From Podospora pseudoanserina (lineage: Eukaryota > Ascomycota > Sordariomycetes > Sordariales > Podosporaceae), in contig NC_085923.1 in the NCBI RefSeq assembly GCF_035222485.1, positions 930,001-994,000 of the forward strand: DNA of 64,000 bases, written 5' to 3'. Position 1 is the stretch's first letter; each line of letters opens with the position of its first letter. The position numbers were made by a program, and so were the translations under genes. Shown in pieces: positions 20,906 through 32,701 of the stretch. The notes below the pieces were generated by a model, which saw nothing but the letters and a program-made list of their open reading frames with translations, did no database searches and had not been told where the DNA came from.

Positions 20906-21387
20906 CTTGACTGTATTATACCTAGGTAGAGGGAAAAGGAAGAATCATTGATGTAAAGAAGAGAAAAGAGAGAGGATCATAAACGAATGTGAAGAAGAGA
21001 CAAGAGAGTGGGTGATAAACGAATTGATCTCTGAATTATATACTTGATTGAAAGCGATTTACTTTTTTTTTTTTTTTAAAAAAAAAAAGAAAAAAAAAAG
21101 AAATATAAAAAAAGAATCATCCGAGATTCTAGTAGCCACACCGCCCACAGGCGGTGCTGAAATTTGAAGCTTTGTGACCAAACGTAATCCACAAGCAAAC
21201 AAGAAACGTCGCGACCAAACGCATACATATACTGCAAGCAAGCGGTGGTTACCACGAGCAAGGAGCGCCATCGCTTCCCTTATGAAGATCCTCCAAGGCA
21301 GCCAGGGTGCTTTCCAGGACAGAAATCTCTGTCAAGCTATATAAAAACTTGGCTCTCAGTTGCTAAGCTTTACACAGAACCATGTGC
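20906..21387. other. Intergenic with T15A11 palindrome
   Basis: 482 bp without a gene. It contains T15 followed by A11 and further A-rich sequence at 21063-21115, similar to the tract in the MRM2 intron, and the 3' flank of the AFG1-like gene. Confidence 0.6.
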
Positions 21388-23325
21388 TTAGATCGCGTGG
21401 CGTTCGCCCTCCTTCAAGCTTTGAGCTCTATGCCTCTCCAGGCCAGCAGTCTCATCCAACTCTACAGGCTCACCCATGGTAATCTCGCTCTTGGGTGAGT
21501 TAATAAGGGGTGAAGGCATAGGCTTCGATACCTCTTTGCCTTCCCAGTGCCTAGCCTCCCTCGCCAAAGGGCGCCACCAATCCCCTTCCCGAGCATGCCA
21601 CTGCCCGCTGCATAGCTCCCACAGTCTACTCGTGGCTCTCTTGTACGCGAATCTTTCGTCTTCACCGGTGAAACCCCCGGTTTTGGTAAAGTCAATCTTG
21701 CTCTCCTGTTCCTTGCCAAAATCCGAGTCCTGATCCGGATCATATTTGGCATTTCTGGAGTCGGCATAAGTAGAGATGTTGGGCCGGAAGGGGGACATTT
21801 GATCTTGGAAAACCTCTGCGATGGTCTCGGAATCGGTAGCATCATCGACAACCTCAACTTGGGCCGGAGCGGTCCCAATTCCGCCCGTTGTTCTACCCGA
21901 CGCCCTCATCTCCGGGAAGAACAAGTCATCAGGGCCGACCTCAGCACGAACAATGAGCTTGCAGCGTGACTCGTACAGGGCGTCCAAAAAGGTGATGAAC
22001 CTTCTGGCCTCGTTCTTCATGGAAAAATCCAAAACAGGAATGTTGTCAATGATGAACGTGTGGTAGTTGGACGCCAGACTGATGTAATCTGCGGGACCTA
22101 GAGATCTCACGAGTTCATCAAAGCTCCAGCACGCCACTCCGTGTCGCTGTCTGGGAGCAGTTACCTTCCTCCCATATACTATTTGAGAGTATGGCTCCCA
22201 ATCCGCAGTGTCTGAGTAAATGGTTTGCCATGTTTCCTGATTTTGAGATGGTAGGAAATACATCGCTGGTGCCCGTGCCGAAGAGTTGCTTTCGACCTCT
22301 TCATGGCCATGCTCAGCAGTACTGACGGCTGTTCTTGCTGACCAACTCTCGGCATGCAAAGTACCAGATGGCTCCACAACAGGGAGAGTAGCACTGCCAT
22401 GGCTTTCCCTTCTCCGCCAGTCCCGCGTGCCCTCCATGTGCCAGAAGTCACATCGAGCCTTCAGAACTTCCAGAAAGCTGGCAAAATCACTCGTCTTCCC
22501 AAACAGCTCACCATACTGACTCTTCCCATACCCTAGTACCCTTTCCACAAGTCCACCGGTGGTTGGTGGCGAGTAGTAACCACCTGTGGCTTTCTCAAGC
22601 TCCTCGGGCATTCTGTTGGACGAAGCAATGAGAACACCACCCAACTGGAAAAAGGCAATGAAAAGATTGTTCATGATCTTGCTGGCGGCTCGATCAGGGA
22701 GCTGAAACTCATCAAGGAAGAGAATGGGAGACTGCTCAACCATTTCCTTTGCTATCCACAGCAGCGAGTACTCTGCGCCGTGTGTTGAAAAGACCTTGGA
22801 GTGCGACTTTCGGAATTCTTCCAGCCGTGAAAAGGCGTGAAGCATGAATGTGTTATAATGCCACCTCTTCTTCCCTTGTGTAGGAAGACCCTCGGCCAAG
22901 AGATCGAGCAACATCGATTTGCCTGTGCCCACCTCGCCCGACAGAAAAAGCCCTTTGGGAGAGTTTACATGGAGAGCGGCTTGCTGGTCAGTGAGTGTTC
23001 TTGCCAGGGCAAGACTGTCTTTGCTGTCATCTCGCTGAAAAAGTTTGGAAAAGAGAGGATTCCGACGAATGGGATGGGTGGGAGACGCTATATCGTCTCC
23101 TCCATGTGCACTCGTGGTGACAGGATCAATGGCTCTGGCAATCTGGCCCAGCCTGCTTCGATACTCGTGGGTGGGTTTGTAGTCTTTGAGTCTTGTGTAT
23201 ATCTTTTGGAGGTGGTGTGCGAGACGGTACTGTGCCGCATCAGGGCTGTAAGCACCTGTAGCTATCAGGGACGTGTACTTGACAAAGGGGTCAGTGATGG
23301 TGATGGATGTGGCCGCTCGGTTCAT
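21388..23325 (-). CDS. AFG1-like (LACE1/ZapE family) ATPase
   Basis: AAA+-type P-loop ATPase of the AFG1/ZapE family, which in yeast and animals works at the mitochondrial inner membrane in turnover of respiratory-chain proteins. It is one uninterrupted exon of 645 aa. Walker A is GEVGTGKS at residues 130-137, Walker B is ILFLDEFQ at 201-208, and the sensor-like IASSNRMPEEL lies near 235. The C-terminal part has the family's FITFLDALYESRCKLIV block. The N-terminus (MNRAATSITITDP) is weakly basic, so mitochondrial import is plausible but not obvious. Filamentous fungi usually have two members; the FQLPDRAA after Walker B and the extended acidic inserts suggest this is the divergent paralogue, not AFG1 proper. 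It is divergently placed with NUP133, with about 1.1 kb between starts. Confidence 0.92.
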   Translation of the reverse strand: MNRAATSITITDPFVKYTSLIATGAYSPDAAQYRLAHHLQKIYTRLKDYKPTHEYRSRLGQIARAIDPVTTSAHGGDDIASPTHPIRRNPLFSKLFQRDDSKDSLALARTLTDQQAALHVNSPKGLFLSGEVGTGKSMLLDLLAEGLPTQGKKRWHYNTFMLHAFSRLEEFRKSHSKVFSTHGAEYSLLWIAKEMVEQSPILFLDEFQLPDRAASKIMNNLFIAFFQLGGVLIASSNRMPEELEKATGGYYSPPTTGGLVERVLGYGKSQYGELFGKTSDFASFLEVLKARCDFWHMEGTRDWRRRESHGSATLPVVEPSGTLHAESWSARTAVSTAEHGHEEVESNSSARAPAMYFLPSQNQETWQTIYSDTADWEPYSQIVYGRKVTAPRQRHGVACWSFDELVRSLGPADYISLASNYHTFIIDNIPVLDFSMKNEARRFITFLDALYESRCKLIVRAEVGPDDLFFPEMRASGRTTGGIGTAPAQVEVVDDATDSETIAEVFQDQMSPFRPNISTYADSRNAKYDPDQDSDFGKEQESKIDFTKTGGFTGEDERFAYKRATSRLWELCSGQWHAREGDWWRPLAREARHWEGKEVSKPMPSPLINSPKSEITMGEPVELDETAGLERHRAQSLKEGERHAI

Positions 23326-24423
23326 GGCTGCTGATTCTCAATCTCTCCATTGCCAGGAAACATATCGAAATGGAGAGATATTGGCCAGATTGCTATCTTG
23401 GTTATTCCACGCCGACAAGGTTGGATAGTGAGTGTGTCGTTGGTGGTGGGTGGTCGTTGCGACGGAATAATACCGCGACGGAGCCCCAATCCGCGATGAT
23501 GTCACTCACTGTCCGTGGTCCCCTTAAAGTCCAGAATTTGCTGACTGCAACGGTGGACTAACCCATTGCGAGGCCTTTCCTCCTGATGGCGAGAAAATGG
23601 AATGAGAAGAGGGAGCTATGGCCAAAAAAGAAAACAATGAGGTGAAAGGTAAAGAGGGATCACAACTACCAAGTGTGAAGGAAGTGAAAAGGTAGTGGTC
23701 GAGAGGAAAGTTCCCAAAGCCTTTTCTGAAAACATGGGGATTGTTAGCGAGAGACTTCGATATCAAACGATGGCCTTCGGTTATACCGCCATGCCATACC
23801 TTTGCATTGGATACAAAGCATCAAAATAACTGGCTACAAAGCTCTAAAAATTCCCCTTCAAAGACATACAGCTTTGTTTAAGGGTTCACAAAGGCCTTGT
23901 TAGACCTTGGCTGCGCTCACTACATCCTGAAATCACCTGGAGATGCTGCTCTCCCAACGTCTCGATTTAACACTATTTTTGCGGTGGAGATCATAGTCTT
24001 GGCCGTGCTCCCCAATCGGGTGCTAGCGCGAAGAAAGCACTGGCAGCTTGGTCTTCACGATTTGCGGCTCGGAGCCAATCAGGTATCAATACTTTTTCGA
24101 CCAAAGTCAACACAGGCCAATCGCTGAAGGCTTCGTCACTCGTGCCTGTGGAAAGGTCAAACCGAAAAGAAGTGTCACCCTTCAATTCCATCCTCTTCCG
24201 CCGTCTCCAGAACCCGACAGCAGCCTCTGCATTCACCTTTTATCAGCGATTTCGAGCATCCTACCCATTCCACCAGAGACATGCTGAGATAGAGCATCGA
24301 CTACCCGATTTCCACGAACCCCAGTGACGCCTCTCTCAATCGGCGGTCCCGTCGCCAGGTCGCGCATCATCAGCACCTGAAGAAAAAAAAACATCACCAC
24401 ATCAAGTCGCGACCGCGAACTCG
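23326..24423. promoter_or_regulatory. Divergent promoter, AFG1-like and NUP133
   Basis: About 1.1 kb between divergent starts. No supportable ORF. Pyrimidine-rich sequence precedes the NUP133 start. No specific site is identified. Confidence 0.5.
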
Positions 24424-27400
24424 ATGTTTGCGCCCACTCTCCAAGAAGGCGGGCCCGCGAAGGGAACCCGCAGCAGTCGCCGTCGTCAGCGACCTTTGAG
24501 CGGCGAGAATTCAGCACAACAACCCAAAGCGAAACGGCAAAGACTGCCATTGTCGGAAACGACTTTTGCGAATCCCGATGCCGCTGCCACTGCCGCGCCC
24601 GAGACCTTTGAGGTGAAGTCGGACCAGCTCGACCTGCTTGGCACGAAGAGCGACGGCATTGAGAATGTCGGCGTGCCGCGACGGGAGCTCAGTGTCCGTT
24701 TCAAGAAGCCAAAGGCCGGCGAGAGACCAAACAAGGGCGATGGGAGTGTTGTTCTGGTATGTCTCGCATGCGCCGTGAATGATCTCGATGTATGCTGACT
24801 AGTTACTCTTTACAGACACAGAACAATGCGTACACAGTGAGCAAGCTGCCAGCGTTGCCGGATAGGCTCCGCGCCGACGCGCAGAGTAAGACCTACCTGC
24901 CTGTACCCTTGGGCGAGGGAACTCCGCGTGGACTTGTGATGCTAACTCCTCTAAAAGACCGACAGCAGGGTGCCATCTTTTCTTCAAGCGGCTATGCCCT
25001 GACCCTCACCCATACGCACGCCTTCGTCTGGCCATATGCATCGACCGTCTCATCTCCCGAAACATTCGTCTTCACACTCCCCTATCCCTCGAAGCACGTC
25101 AACGACCCTCTACCGCTCGGCTCCCTAGTGCCACCATCCGCCGCCTCCGATGAACCGGGTCTGGTGGTTGTCATGCCCGTCAGCGGCAAAATCGCCTACT
25201 GGGAATCTATTGCGAGCGCCGCTACTCTCGACTTCATCCGCCAGCAACGGAACGGGGTCGAGGACAGCATCCCGGGGATGTTCTCCGGAGAGCATGTCCT
25301 TCAGATTGTAAACGCGGAAACTTCTGCCTTCGTCCTTGTTCTGAGCAGTGGTCGCCTTGCCTACATGAGCGTCAGGGATACCCACGGCCGACCTGGAATC
25401 TCCGTCCAATTCCTCCGCGACGGCTTGTCCAACAATCTGGCGGGCTTCCTTGGCAACATCCGCAACGCCTTTTCTGGCTCCTCATCTCGGACCGACATTG
25501 TAGCCGCACGGGCAACACATGGGTCGAACGTCGGAGAGCGCATCATTGCCGCCGCTTCCACCAAAGGGAGATTATGCTTTTGGAAGATCCATCGTGGCGG
25601 TCAGCACGAGTTGCTTATCGACTTTCCTCTGCGAGATGCCTTGAGCGAAGCAGTCCGCGCAACCGACAAGAAAGCTCAGGATTTCACACCGGATTCTTTT
25701 GAGGTATTGGACTTTACCTTTGTCCCACGAGGCGTTGAAGACAAATACATTAGTGCCAGTCGACTCAACAAGTATGACCTTGAACAAGGGATCGACACGG
25801 TACAGCATGGATTGTTGCTGGTATCACACTCGGACAGGCGCCAGTCTCGATATGCCATTGTGGAGGTGACGATCGAGGAGGGTGACTATCGACTTGGTAT
25901 TGTTCGCCCGATAAATTCATACACCACCCCCGTCAGACCTGTTGCTGCCGAGAAACCCCGACTCCACCTACCACGTCCAGCACTTGTTGCTTTCGTCGTA
26001 TTTGACCGGGCCGTAGTTGTTGCCTCCATGGGTTTGCTCCCCGAGTCTCCTGACGTGCAGCTGCTGGACGACGCTCATGTCTTACCGCCAACGTTTGAGG
26101 ACGTGATCGACTTTCGAGATGAGGATTCATTACAGGTGGTTGGCTCCGGCAGCGAAGAGCCCAGCAGCAATGATCCGGGTCAAGATGGGCAGCGTATCCA
26201 CCGATTCAGAACCAAAAATCCGGCCGTCGTGCTCTTGTTGCAAGGTGTTGGGACTGTCAGGGTTGCCGTGACGGATGTGGACCGATTCACTACTAACCAG
26301 CCACCACAAATCACAGCAAAGAGCAAGCTCGAGCAGGCCGTCTTCTTTGGGGTCAAGGGGGACAACCCGCTCGTCTTTCGGGGCAAGAGGCAGCTTCCTT
26401 TCTCCGCGCAGGATATTGGAACAGCCGCTATCCTGCTCAGCAGCGAGATCCTGGGCTCCAAGACACCTTTCATTTCCAACATCTCAGCCTCCCTCGAAAA
26501 CAACCTTCGGCTACGGATCAGCTATCTGGATGGCCTAATCTCCTACGTTGGCGAGCTCGCGATTGAGCTGGATGCCCAAACCCGCTGGAAGTTGCTCTAC
26601 AACGCCGAAAAACTGGCGGTTGCAACATATGTGTGGCAGAAGCATGAGGACTTCCTCGCACAGCGACCACAAGGAGAGAGAACAGTGGTCACGGAAATCG
26701 TTGCCTGGATTCATGAAAGCCAAAAAACGGACCTCAACATGGCGGTCGGAGAGGTTGATCCTGTCCGGCATTGGTTTATTCATGACGTCTGGAGATTCGA
26801 CATCTTCCTTGCTTGGACTTATCAGGTCATCAAGTACATCTACACAAAGGGAGTTGTCAACTCTGATGATGAAATCACCCGACTGGCATGGGAAGCCGCT
26901 ACTGTCGAGAACGGAGCGCTTGCCGAGGCCCGGAAGTTCCGTCTCTCCAGGGCTAATGACTATGGAGTGAGCGGCACTGAGGTCCCGGGCGGCACCGGAT
27001 TCCCAGAGCCCTGGTCTGCTACTCATCTCATTATTCACAACCACAAGCGACTTGTTGAGTTCTGTTTCAAGTGGCTCGACTCCCATCAACCAGCACAAGA
27101 GAGCAACCCCGCCAACAAAATGCTCCTCGAGTCAACCCGAGGTCTGCTGCCACCTTTGATCAGCCAATACCTGCAATCATTGATCGACCAGGCCTCGTGG
27201 GCTACGGAAAGTGAAGTCTCGGAAATTCAGGAGCGCGGAAAACTCTATCTGAAGGCGTACGCGGAGGAGGTTTATGACAAGGTAACCCGTCTGAAGGACT
27301 TTGAACTCTGGGAGGAGGCTATCCAGCTTGCCAAAGAGTACAAGGGCTTTGATGCCCTTGCCGAAGTCGTTGTGCAGCAGATTCTGTTGATGGAGCAGAA

Positions 27401-28766
27401 GGCCGCCAGCGCCGTCCCCCAAAACGCTGAGAACATGCAGTTCCAGGTTGAAGAGAAGAAGAAGCGTATGGGTAGGCTATTTGACGACTATGGAGCGAAC
27501 TTTGCCTTCCGTGCTTATGAGGTCCTGCTCGAGAACAGTGGAGTCCAGGCCGTTCTCGACTTTCCATACGACAGACATGGCTTTGCTACGCTATTCCTCC
27601 GGGCCAAGCCTGAGCTGGCCAAGATTTCATGGATCAACGATGTCCAACGAGAAAACGATATTGACCATGCTGCGGAAACTCTTCTCAATCTGGGTCTGAG
27701 CCGCAAGCAGCAGATCTGGAATAAGAAGATTGAGCTCAGCCTGGGCAAGCTGGCCTTTTTGGCTGAGGAAGCTGAACAGTCCACGAATGGAGACCACGTC
27801 AGCAGCGCATCCACTGATCTTCTGGCCAAGACCAGCATCAACCTGGAAAAGATTGATCAAGAGCTGGAGATTATCAAGATCCAGGACACTCTCTACAAGA
27901 CCATCCTGCCCATCATCAAGGAGGGGGTTGACGAGTCGGCGGAGCTGGAGCTTCTTCTCAAGGAGCAAGCCGTGCTGATTCCCAAGAGACAAAAGGCATT
28001 CCACCGGATTTTTGAGGACGGCATGTCTCGCTTGCTCAAGCATGAGGCGTTGCATCCTGCCACCTTGATCGACCTGCTCACGCTGGCCGACCTAGGCGAG
28101 CAGTACGAGCACGTGATCCCGGACCCGTTCTGTCTGGCCCTCAAGGTTGCTAAGTACGGCCTCAAGGGCGAGGAACGTGCTAAGGCGGTGCGGCTGATCT
28201 GGCGTCGCTGTTTTGTTCGCGACGATTGGAAGGCTGTCAACCAGACTAAGAACAAGGGTGACGAGGCGCAGCTGACGTTGTTGGGCAACACGGCTACCTA
28301 CCATGCCCTCTTTGCTGTTTACGAGCAGAGTAAGTTGTTCATTTGTCAGGGACTGGATCACATGCTAACTGCCCACCACGCAACAACAGGACTCTCAGAC
28401 GACAAGTTCAGCCCGTTTGTCAAGCCTTCGGAGTGTTTGGGGGTGTACACGGAGGAGGTGGACCGACGGTTTGGGAACCTGGACGAGCAGGCGCAGCAGA
28501 AGATATTGGAGAATATGAAGTGGGAGGATGATGAGCTGAGGGGGTATGTTGAGAAGGCGAGGGCGGATGCGTGGTTTCTCACGACGAGCGAGTATGCTGA
28601 GAAGACGGTGACGGCGGCGTTTAGCGAGCTGACGGCGGCTGGGAGGTCGAGTGTTAATGGGGATGGTAGGAGCGAGGAGGCGGCGATTCTGAAGAAGTTT
28701 GCGGAGAAGGCGGCGGCGGGTAAGGATGGGGGAAAGAATGGGGGTGGGGGCTTGTTTGCGGTTTGA
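24424..28766 (+). CDS. NUP133: Nucleoporin NUP133 (Y-complex)
   Basis: Structural subunit of the Nup84/Nup107 (Y) complex of the nuclear pore scaffold. Exons 24424-24756, 24816-28329 and 28390-28766 give 1407 aa. The N-terminal about 80 residues are basic and disordered (RSSRRRQRPLSG). A beta-propeller follows to about residue 560, then a long alpha-helical stack typical of Nup133/Nup155-like proteins, ending in a Gly-rich tail (KDGGKNGGGG). Intron 1 is 59 nt (GTATGT). Intron 2 (28330-28389, GTAAGT, TGCTAAC branch) is exactly 60 nt without a stop, so the unspliced reading stays open and would add 20 residues. The splice signals are strong, and the intron encodes an out-of-place ICQGLDHMLTAHH, so I remove it. 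Confidence 0.9.
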
Positions 28767-31700
28767 GGGATAGGAGAGGAGAGGATTGTTTGTGGGCTTT
28801 TTGTCATGATGATTTTTTTGCTGTTATTGCTGAAGGGAAGGGAGTGAGCGAGAAAGTACCTAGGGAACGAAAATGAATTTGGGCGGCGGGGGGTGGGGGG
28901 GATGGACTTTTTCATTTTTTTTTTTTTATGTTGATGTTATTAATGGGATGGGGACACACACACACACAACACACACCAGATGAATGTGACTTCTTTTTTT
29001 CTCTCTTCTGTCTGTTTTAGTTCTCATAACTATCATGATGTTGGATTTGGAAGGGATGGTGGTGGTGGTGGTGGTAGTGGGTGGGTGGGTGAGTGATTTA
29101 AGGCGATGTGTTTTGGGCCGGGGGGAAGAATGGGAAATACAACAACATTGTTGAGACATAGACAATGACCAAACTGAAAGTGTAGAAGTAATTCGTCATA
29201 TAGGCTTGCTACTTTTGCTGCTTGGGAGTTTTGACTTTTTTTTTCTCTCGTTCTGATGGAGTGGGGTGAAAAAGGGGGTGAGAAGCAGCGTATGGAGGTA
29301 GTTGAGTATGAGAATTTCTTGAGTGACATACAAGCTAGCTAGGTGGCTTGAGAAAAGATGTGTGAATGAAGTGAATAATGTGTTTTGATCCGAGGACTGC
29401 TGGGAGATGGGAAAGGAATACTTAATGGGATGGGGGGAGGGTTGCACAACATGGATTGTGAACTTCTTAAAGGAGCAATGATTGCTGTGGAGGGCTGAGA
29501 GTTTGAGGGGGGACTGTGTTCCGGTGGCGTTTCGGTGGTGGTCAGAGGAGGTGAGTTTCTTTCAGGTTTTTATTATCTCGAGTCGAGTCCAACACCAGCG
29601 GGAAGGGGGCAAACAGGTGCTGGTTATTAGTTGGAGGATGTGAGACAGCCACCCGGGTAGCAAGCGAACTGAAGATGCATGTCATCGGAAGGTGCACCCG
29701 TTGACAACCCTCGAGGATGTGTGTGGTCTTTGTCGCGAGAATCAGCGTTGATCAGAGCACATAGGTACCCTGGAAGAAAGATGATAAAGATCACGAGACC
29801 ATGAAGCTGTGTTCGAGGATATAGATGTATAGGATATCATTGGCCACAGTCTGATGATGCCCCCAAAGTTTGACAAATGTCAAACACATCTGATTCGCCG
29901 AATGCAAAGCCTCCGGTTTCTATTTCCGAGGAGAATAACAATTTCCCATCCTTTTCCTCCCCAGCAAGAGACGCGACAACCGCCGCCGCCGAGGCGAGAA
30001 AGTTTTCAATGAAATGGTTGGGCTATCCTTAAATTTACAACGGAAAAAAATCACTTTCGGTTGTGGTCGTCGTCGGAAATAAATTCAACACTGGCGAGAT
30101 TTTGGCGTATTGGCACCAACGGACATGCCGTCGTCCCTGCATTTTTTTTATTTTACTTTACTGCCAGGGACCGAGAGCGAGACAAGCGCTTAGAAAGATG
30201 GAATCTAGAACTTTTCGGGCGGTTATATCAAGGAATGCTACGTTGTTAACCGCGCTGGAAAAGGAAGATGGAAAATGTTTGTCTTTTTGTTACCGTACCC
30301 CAGGATGCCCAGAGATGCTTGGTGAGTTGGCCTTGCAGGCTGCTGTTGCAGCTGAATGCTGTGGGGAGTTTCCAGGTTGGAGAGAAAAGGCAGGTCTCCG
30401 AGACAGGATGTCCAAATGAGGAAGGATGGTATGGATGGGATAGAGTGTTGTGCTGCAGCAGGATCATGATGGTGATGCTTTCGTGGTGGGTTCATCAATG
30501 TTCCCCAGCCTCGTCCATCGGGATCGTGTTGCATTTGTGAGCTACACTATTCCTACCTAGAGCCGCCAAGACTTCAACGTTTTTGGCTCAAGGGGGCAGT
30601 GAGAAAAGAAAGAAAACCCTGGTGGTGATGGAGCTTGTGATCATCAACTTGTGGTAACAAAAGCTTGGGTTCCCTTCAGCTTGACCCGATGGCCTCACCT
30701 TGAGGCTAGGCTGGTGGGCTGCTTGACAGGCGTGTTCATCAGAAGGAAATCAATCAATCAATCAATCAATCAATCATCTCGACATTGGATCTTCAAGGAA
30801 GGAAGTGGTGTCTGATCTGACGTCGTTTGGATGATGGCCTCTGGCAATGATGAGATGAAAAGCGGGACGGAAAACAGACCCAGCCTCAGAAAAAAAAATA
30901 TGCTCCCCAGACTTTTGTTTGAACAAGGGTTACCCTTCAAGCAGCACCAGGGCTGTCCACCGTCACCGCCTCCTCCTCCGTCCCGCAACTGCATCTCGCC
31001 TACCCGTTTTACCCTACCGCGTGTTCTCCCGTACCGCACCACCGTCACCGAGACCCGGAGCGAGGACCGAAAGCCTTGTGCCTTTGTGGCAGATGAGAAG
31101 CGTATGACGGATGGATGGACCAAGATGGGGAACGGTTTGTCCTACCTTCCTCTTTGCTTGTTTGCATACTGTAGCCAGGAGCAGTAGTGTCATGCGTCTC
31201 AGCCCATTGGCCCCCTTTTTTTATGATACCGCCGCTGGACGAGATGCCGTTCCGGGAAAGCTTCTAGCGGTGGAGATTTGGGGGTTGGGAAATGGATCTC
31301 AAAGAGGGTCGTTGGCCTCGGCCATGGATTCTTGATCTCTCTCCTCTCCTTTCCTTTCCTTTCCTTTCCTTTCGGCATCAACTGCTGGCCCAAGTCTCTT
31401 TATATGACGACGGCGCCTGGATTTCAATGCATTGGCCAGTGGGAAGATTGCAAAGTTGTATCTCTGCTCCACCGTAAATGGAAGCTTGATCGGGAGCGAG
31501 TTTTCTTTTCGGGCGTGAACCGTGGGCGGGCACATGGGAAAAAAGCACGGGGCACATCAACCTGGAAATCCTGGTCTGAATGGAAGCGATGGGCAGCTAG
31601 TTTCGAGTTTGAGTTGGAGGAGCAGCAGCCTCATGTCCTTGATCAGTATCAAAAGCATGGCGATATCAAGGTAACAAAGTTTGAGAGGCAAAGCTCTGCA

Positions 31701-32403
31701 GCCATTTGGCACAAGCATCCATTGGATGACAGTTCAGGTCATGTTGAAAGCCCAGAGGTCGTGACTGGACACGAAGAAGACTGGGGCGCTTTGCCTCTGT
31801 GGGATTTTGACCGTGCACGGCTAGCCCCCTGTCGCGGCCCTCGACTCCGCTGGCCTGCTGCTGCGCTGCCCTGGCACTGGCCGTCCCCTTCTGTTTCGTT
31901 CGTCCTCCTTTAGCTCTCCCTTTGCATTTGCCTTTTCCTCCTTCTCCCATTCCACCTCTCCGCCACACCGCACGACCATCGCCCATCCATCACAAACCTG
32001 TGTGCCTGAGCAAGGGCCGCAGACGACAAGTCGTGTTGGGGCCGATTCGGATAATCGCGACACCCAAGTCAATTCGCTTTGTCTGGTGTTTTGGTGCCTG
32101 GAAGAAGAAGAGAGAGAGAGAGAGAAAGACGGGAGAGAGACCCGTCGACTTGGTCAAGAAACGGAATCGTCAATTCAATCCGCCCGCCCTCGCGCCCACC
32201 GCCACGTCCACTATCTACCCACCCAGCTCGAACACGAACCGCGACCGCTATCCCGACGATCACCGACCGACAGGACAAGACAGAAACCTTACGCCCGCAA
32301 TTGCTTCGCCTCGCCCGACAGCTGAGAGAGAGGCCCACCGCCTGGCCCAGGGGTTCTTTCCGCTCACTCCATCCACCTTGACGTCTTGTCCAGAGAACAT
32401 CGG
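28767..32403. other. Long gene-free intergenic region
   Basis: About 3.6 kb between NUP133 and the leader of the casein kinase gene. The ORFs are short, overlapping on both strands and unlike any family. Repeats present are an (AATC)7 tract at 30748-30776 and a CTTTC repeat at 31338-31373. The distal part probably holds the kinase promoter and long 5' leader. A non-coding RNA cannot be excluded or supported. Confidence 0.5.
30748..30776. repeat. (AATC)7 microsatellite
   Basis: Seven perfect AATC copies in the intergenic region upstream of the casein kinase gene. Confidence 0.9.
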
Positions 32404-32626
32404 GTGAGTCTCTCCATACGCCACCCCAATTGTTTATCATTCGCACTGCAAGTGCACATTTGTTTCCGCTTCGGCATATTGGTCCAGCCAGTCTTGCCCA
32501 CTGCCACACGCCAGGCCGCCAACTAGGCTGCCCTGTTCACGATCTGGACCGGCAACGCACACGACGCCAAATCATTTGGCCGATGGACCACAAGCAACTC
32601 GCGACTGACATCTAAGTCTGCTATAG
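32404..32626 (+). other. Probable 5' leader intron of casein kinase gene
   Basis: A GTGAGT donor at 32404 and a CTGAC-ATCTAAG...CTATAG acceptor at 32626 bound 223 nt immediately upstream of the kinase start codon. Introns in the leader are common in fungal kinase genes. This is an inference from consensus only. Upstream, a (GA)n tract lies at 32106-32126. Confidence 0.4.
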
Positions 32627-32701
32627 ATTGACTCCGAGACTGTGCTATACATACAATCACTGTCGCGTTGCTCCTGATCGCTGACGATCAATTCGCCCGA
32701 A

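Noticed and set aside
31922-32407. 161-codon ORF upstream of casein kinase
   Set aside because: Low complexity in a pyrimidine-rich leader; no homologue, and a probable leader-intron donor overlaps its end.
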